Assembly (NCBI GenBank): GCA_035527835.1
Contig: DATKZS010000104.1
Span: forward strand, 1 to 9,202
Length of the DNA: 9,202 nucleotides
DNA from: DATKZS01 sp035527835 [NCBI: bacterium]
GTDB lineage: Bacteria; RBG-13-61-14
Reading direction: 5' to 3'
Shown: in pieces, positions 6,733 through 9,202 of the stretch
Numbering within the stretch: the first letter of the stretch is position 1
How the letters are laid out: every line of letters begins with the position of its first letter
The notes under the pieces: generated by a model
Databases searched by the model: none
What the model was told of the DNA's origin: nothing
What the model saw: the letters and a program-made list of their open reading frames with translations, nothing else
Translations under genes and position numbers: made by a program

Positions 6733-7563
6733 TCACTTCAGGTCGTGAACCGGGATCTGGTCCATGTCCGTGAAGTCCTGGTTCTCGCCGCCCATTCCCC
6801 AAACGAAGCAATAGGCCCCGGTGCCCACGCCGCTGTGGATGCTCCACAGGGGAGATACCACGGCCTGCCGGTTTTTTACCACGAGGTGGCGGGTCTCGCC
6901 GGGCGGGCCCATCAGGTGGAACAGGATGGCGTCGTCCGCCAGGTTGAAGTAAAGGTAAACCTCGGTGCGCCGCTCGTGGGTGTGGGCGGGCATGGTGTTC
7001 CACACGCTGCCCTCCTTGATCTCGGTGTAGCCCATTACGAGCTGCGAGCTCTTGATCCCCCCGGGATGGATGTACTTGTTCAGGGTCCGGACGTTGGCCT
7101 CCTTCCGCGAACCCAGCTCCACCACCTCGGCGTCGCTCTTCTTGGCGTGGGTGGTCATGTGCTCGGCGTGGGCCGGGTAGCTCAAGATGTAGTACATGGC
7201 CGGCGCCTTCGGGTCGGCGCTCGCGAAAGACACCTCTTTCGATCCCCGGCCGATGTACAGGAACTCGAGGTTGGCCATCTTGAAAGACTTGCCGTCCACC
7301 GTGATGGCGCCGGCATCCCCGATATTGATGACGCCGGCCTCGCGACGCTCGCAGAAGTAGTCGGCCGCAAGCTCTTTGCCCGCCTCCAGCTCGAGAGCCC
7401 CTTTTACCGGCACGGCCGAGCCGACCACCACCCGCTCGACCTCGCAGTACTCGAGGCATAACTCGCCCGCCCTGAAAAGGTCCTCGATCAGAAACTCCTT
7501 GCGGACCTCGTCCGTGGTCATCCTCGCATAGCGGACCCGGTCGGCGGCGTACCTGGTCTTCAT
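6733..7563 (-). CDS. kduI: 4-deoxy-L-threo-5-hexosulose-uronate ketol-isomerase (KduI)
   Basis: KduI isomerises 4-deoxy-5-ketouronate (the spontaneous product of unsaturated uronates) to 2,5-diketo-3-deoxygluconate in the cytoplasm, feeding KduD. The 276-residue protein has full KduI length. Its cupin metal site is intact: His194, His196 and Glu201 in PAHTHERRTE, and His243 in SIHSGVGTGAYCFVWGMGGEN. These match the E. coli zinc ligands with a shift of two. Other family segments are HPGGIKSSQLVMGYT and the N-terminal MKTRYAADRV. The ATG at 7563 overlaps the TGA of the upstream DUF4861 gene (ATGA), with GGAGAG nine bases upstream, so the two are translationally coupled. Downstream, dctP was ancestrally about 31 bases away but is now separated by the inserted element. 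Confidence 0.95.
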   Translation of the reverse strand: MKTRYAADRVRYARMTTDEVRKEFLIEDLFRAGELCLEYCEVERVVVGSAVPVKGALELEAGKELAADYFCERREAGVINIGDAGAITVDGKSFKMANLEFLYIGRGSKEVSFASADPKAPAMYYILSYPAHAEHMTTHAKKSDAEVVELGSRKEANVRTLNKYIHPGGIKSSQLVMGYTEIKEGSVWNTMPAHTHERRTEVYLYFNLADDAILFHLMGPPGETRHLVVKNRQAVVSPLWSIHSGVGTGAYCFVWGMGGENQDFTDMDQIPVHDLK

Positions 7564-8735
7564 GGCTTCTCTCCATTAACGATCTTCACGGCTACCGGGT
7601 TGGCCTGGCGCTCGATGAAGCTCTCGAGGTAGCTCTCCCACTGCTCGCGGGTAACTATCTCGCCGGCCTTTTCCCAGCCGTAGCCCGCGAAATAAGTGAA
7701 CTCGCCGTCCGCTCCGGGGGCGACCACGTAAAAGGCGTTACCCTCGAATTTCTTCTTCGAGTCAACGAGCTTGTAGTCCCCGATTATCCCCGGGGGCACC
7801 ACCACGCCGGTGCCGAGGGGGTGCCCGTCTATGTCCTCCCAGCAGTAGAGGTAACCCTTCGAGCGGTCGTGAAACGCCTTGGCCTTTCCCTCGTGGGTGG
7901 ACAGCCCCACGGCCACCCGTGGATTGGCCGGCTTGCCGTCCACGTAAAATTTTTCCCTGACCTCGAACATGCGCGAGCCCAGGTCAAGGGTTATGCGCCT
8001 GGTTTCGGTGATCCGCTTGCCGTCCACTTCCCAGGGGCCGTAGCTCAGTACGAACGATGCCCGGAGAGGGCCGTTGCTGAACTGCCTCCACTCGCGGTAA
8101 ACATTCGACATGTGCCGCAGGCCGCCGGACCAGATGGCCGTGCCGCCGCCGCCAAGCGAGCTTCCGACCTTGTAGCCGTCGTAGCCCTCGCCATAGTCGA
8201 GGTGATAGCTCTTGCCGAGCTTCTCCCCCTTGTACCAGCCGTCCACGACCGGGTACTTGACCCGCTTCATGAAACAGTCGAACCCGCTGTTCTCCACCCC
8301 GTTCGCCAGGGCGGGCCCATAGGCGCGGTAGGCGATTACGTCGTTCTCCCAGGCGAAGTCGTCGGCGCGCTCGGGAACGAACCGGGCGTAAACCCGGGAA
8401 GCGCTTTCGGGGATATTCAACGAGGAGTCAGCCGCGATCTTGAAGCTCTTGGCCTCGCCGCCCAAGAGATCGGTCATGAATAGCAGCTCGTCCACGCCGC
8501 CGTCGCCGTCATTATCAATGGCCTGGCTGAGCGCGGCCTTGCCGGCCGGGTCCACCACCCTGGCGTTTTCTTTCGTGAGGCCCGAAACGCCGCCCGACAG
8601 CTCGTTCCAATCGAGCGCGATAATCTCGCCGCTTCTCGCCGCGGCAAGGGGATTCGAAACCTCCACGGTCAGCTCTTCCGCGTTGGCCGTGAAAACCGGC
8701 ATGGCAATCACCAAAAAAAAGAGAACATTTTTCAT
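7560..8735 (-). CDS. Exported DUF4861 domain protein
   Basis: This 391-residue protein has a Sec-type signal peptide (MKNVLFFLVIAMPVFTANA, cleavage likely after residue 19), so it should act in the periplasm or outside the cell. The body matches what I recall of DUF4861 proteins: RFVPERADDFAWENDVIAYR, then RVKYPVVDGWYKG, YHLDYGEGYDGYKVGSSLGG, GTAIW, a WRQFSNGPLRASFVLSY strand, and TETRRITLDLGSRMFEV. The fold appears beta-rich. Such proteins often lie in polysaccharide-utilisation loci, but I know of no firmly assigned activity, so a role in processing or binding uronic-acid glycans is inferred from the operon. I chose the ATG at 8735 because GGAGGT (8742-8747) lies six bases upstream; a GTG at 8738 would be only three bases away. 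It is the first gene of the operon and overlaps kduI by four bases. Confidence 0.85.
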   Translation of the reverse strand: MKNVLFFLVIAMPVFTANAEELTVEVSNPLAAARSGEIIALDWNELSGGVSGLTKENARVVDPAGKAALSQAIDNDGDGGVDELLFMTDLLGGEAKSFKIAADSSLNIPESASRVYARFVPERADDFAWENDVIAYRAYGPALANGVENSGFDCFMKRVKYPVVDGWYKGEKLGKSYHLDYGEGYDGYKVGSSLGGGGTAIWSGGLRHMSNVYREWRQFSNGPLRASFVLSYGPWEVDGKRITETRRITLDLGSRMFEVREKFYVDGKPANPRVAVGLSTHEGKAKAFHDRSKGYLYCWEDIDGHPLGTGVVVPPGIIGDYKLVDSKKKFEGNAFYVVAPGADGEFTYFAGYGWEKAGEIVTREQWESYLESFIERQANPVAVKIVNGEKP

Positions 8736-8741
8736 CACGGG

Positions 8742-8828
8742 ACCTCCATCATGTGAGCCTTGGAGCCCCGGCTCTGCCGGGGACCAGGGCGGAACCTGGA
8801 CTTGCCTTCAAGATTTAATACATCGCAA
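8742..8828 (-). promoter_or_regulatory. Operon leader with two hairpins
   Basis: The predicted untranslated leader of about 90 bases contains a perfect 7-bp stem with a 3-base loop (8766-8782, CCCCGGC-AGA-GCCGGGG on the minus strand). A second 5-bp stem with a 6-base loop lies at 8784-8799. Both sit upstream of the GGAGGT ribosome-binding site (8742-8747). They could stabilise the message, act as an attenuator, or be a REP-like remnant. There is no T-run after the stems, so they do not resemble a standard terminator. Confidence 0.4.
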
Positions 8829-8834
8829 GGTTCT

Positions 8835-8863
8835 ACTATATATGCCGATACCCTTGTCATCAA
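8835..8863 (-). promoter_or_regulatory. Probable sigma70-type promoter of the uronate operon
   Basis: On the minus strand TTGATG (8858-8863) and TATAGT (8835-8840) are separated by 17 bases. The -10 matches the consensus at five of six positions and the -35 at four. Transcription would start near 8828. No clear KdgR-like operator is visible. This is the best candidate upstream of the DUF4861 gene. Confidence 0.5.
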
Positions 8864-8880
8864 GCTCTCAGGCCTATGCA

Positions 8881-9060
8881 ATGCCGAATAGCAAAATGGC
8901 GGAAGCCATCAGGACCGCCTTGACCCGTCTTGCGTGGCTCCGGTTGGACCGGTCCGTGCCGAAGTCCTGTTTGAGACTCGCCTGCCATACCGGCATGAGG
9001 CGAGGTGAAATTATGAATCTGACTTGGGATATGGCCGATATGGAAAATGCAAGAAGCTAA
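8881..9060 (+). pseudogene. Tyrosine recombinase (phage integrase) remnant
   Basis: The 59-codon stretch ending at TAA 9058-9060 contains LACHTGMRRGEIMNLTWD, the signature around the first catalytic arginine of tyrosine recombinases (integrase/XerC family). A functional enzyme would continue for roughly 120 or more residues, with the H-x-x-R motif and catalytic tyrosine. Here the frame stops shortly after, and the palindromic element copy 2 begins three bases later. The upstream residues resemble an integrase core only loosely, so frameshifts or deletion are likely. The frame is open upstream only because it shadows the DUF4861 gene. This is a dead fragment, a sign that an integrative element once lay here. 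Confidence 0.7.
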
Positions 9061-9062
9061 TA

Positions 9063-9202
9063 CAGTGCTGTCCAAAATAAACGGACCGGAGAACCGCCAA
9101 GACGCCAAGAGCGCCAAGGATTATTTTTCAACACGATTTTAAGAGGGCTTGGGTGCGAATGTTTCTTGCTTGGCGCTCCCGTCGGCCGGTCCGCCAAGCC
9201 GG
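9063..9202. mobile_element. MITE-like palindromic element, copy 2 (cut by window end)
   Basis: The first 56 bases (9063-9118) match copy 1 (6428-6483) at 50 positions, starting with the same CAGTGCTGTCCAAAA end. The central hairpin 9169-9198 matches 6535-6564 closely and lies at nearly the same distance. The 50 bases between these blocks are much less conserved, suggesting that only the structured parts are constrained. If it has the length of copy 1, it should end near 9327, beyond the window. Confidence 0.8.

Noticed and set aside
6698-7576. Minus-strand open frame of 292 codons overlapping kduI
   Set aside because: It is a different frame over the unmistakable kduI, with Arg/Gly/Pro-rich composition and no motif.

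Overview
The window (about 9.2 kb, GC-rich, compact) looks like a piece of an uncultured, probably Gram-negative heterotrophic bacterium. The reasons are a tripartite TRAP transporter, an exported DUF4861-type protein, an HU/IHF-type nucleoid protein, and several families of long palindromic intergenic repeats of a kind common in environmental genomes. No ribosomal RNA or other marker gene is present, so I assign no phylum.

Layout. At 1-247 there is a palindromic repeat and a convincing sigma70-type promoter, followed by an HU/IHF-like gene (248-526, +). A large uncharacterised protein gene (639-2165, -) follows and appears to have lost its 5' end. About 100 bp upstream of it lies a 52-bp fragment matching the 3' half of a lysine tRNA (2268-2319), a typical integration-site scar. 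A large nested palindrome occupies 2415-2730. From 8735 down to 2796, all on the minus strand, runs one catabolic operon: exported DUF4861 protein, kduI, dctP, dctQ, dctM, kduD. Upstream of it are a promoter, a leader with two hairpins, a tyrosine-recombinase remnant (8881-9060, +) and a second copy of a palindromic element (9063 to the window end).

How the genes work together. KduI and KduD carry out successive steps in the catabolism of 4-deoxy-5-ketouronate, which forms from unsaturated uronic acids released by polysaccharide lyases acting on pectin and similar acidic glycans. The TRAP system (DctP/DctQ/DctM) very likely imports an unsaturated uronate or short uronide. The DUF4861 protein is probably exported and may process or bind the same material outside the cytoplasm. 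The lyases, the unsaturated glycuronyl hydrolase and the KDG kinase/aldolase are not in this window.

Most striking observation. A 265-bp non-coding palindromic element (6428-6692) sits between kduI and dctP and is flanked by an exact 9-bp direct repeat (AGCCATCAT). On the minus strand this repeat is ATGATGGCT, the start codons and third codon of dctP. The element therefore appears to have inserted into the dctP start, duplicated it, and separated the gene from its ancestral ribosome-binding site. The repeated units of this element share a spaced backbone with the otherwise different palindrome at 4-93, suggesting a wider class of mobile palindromes.
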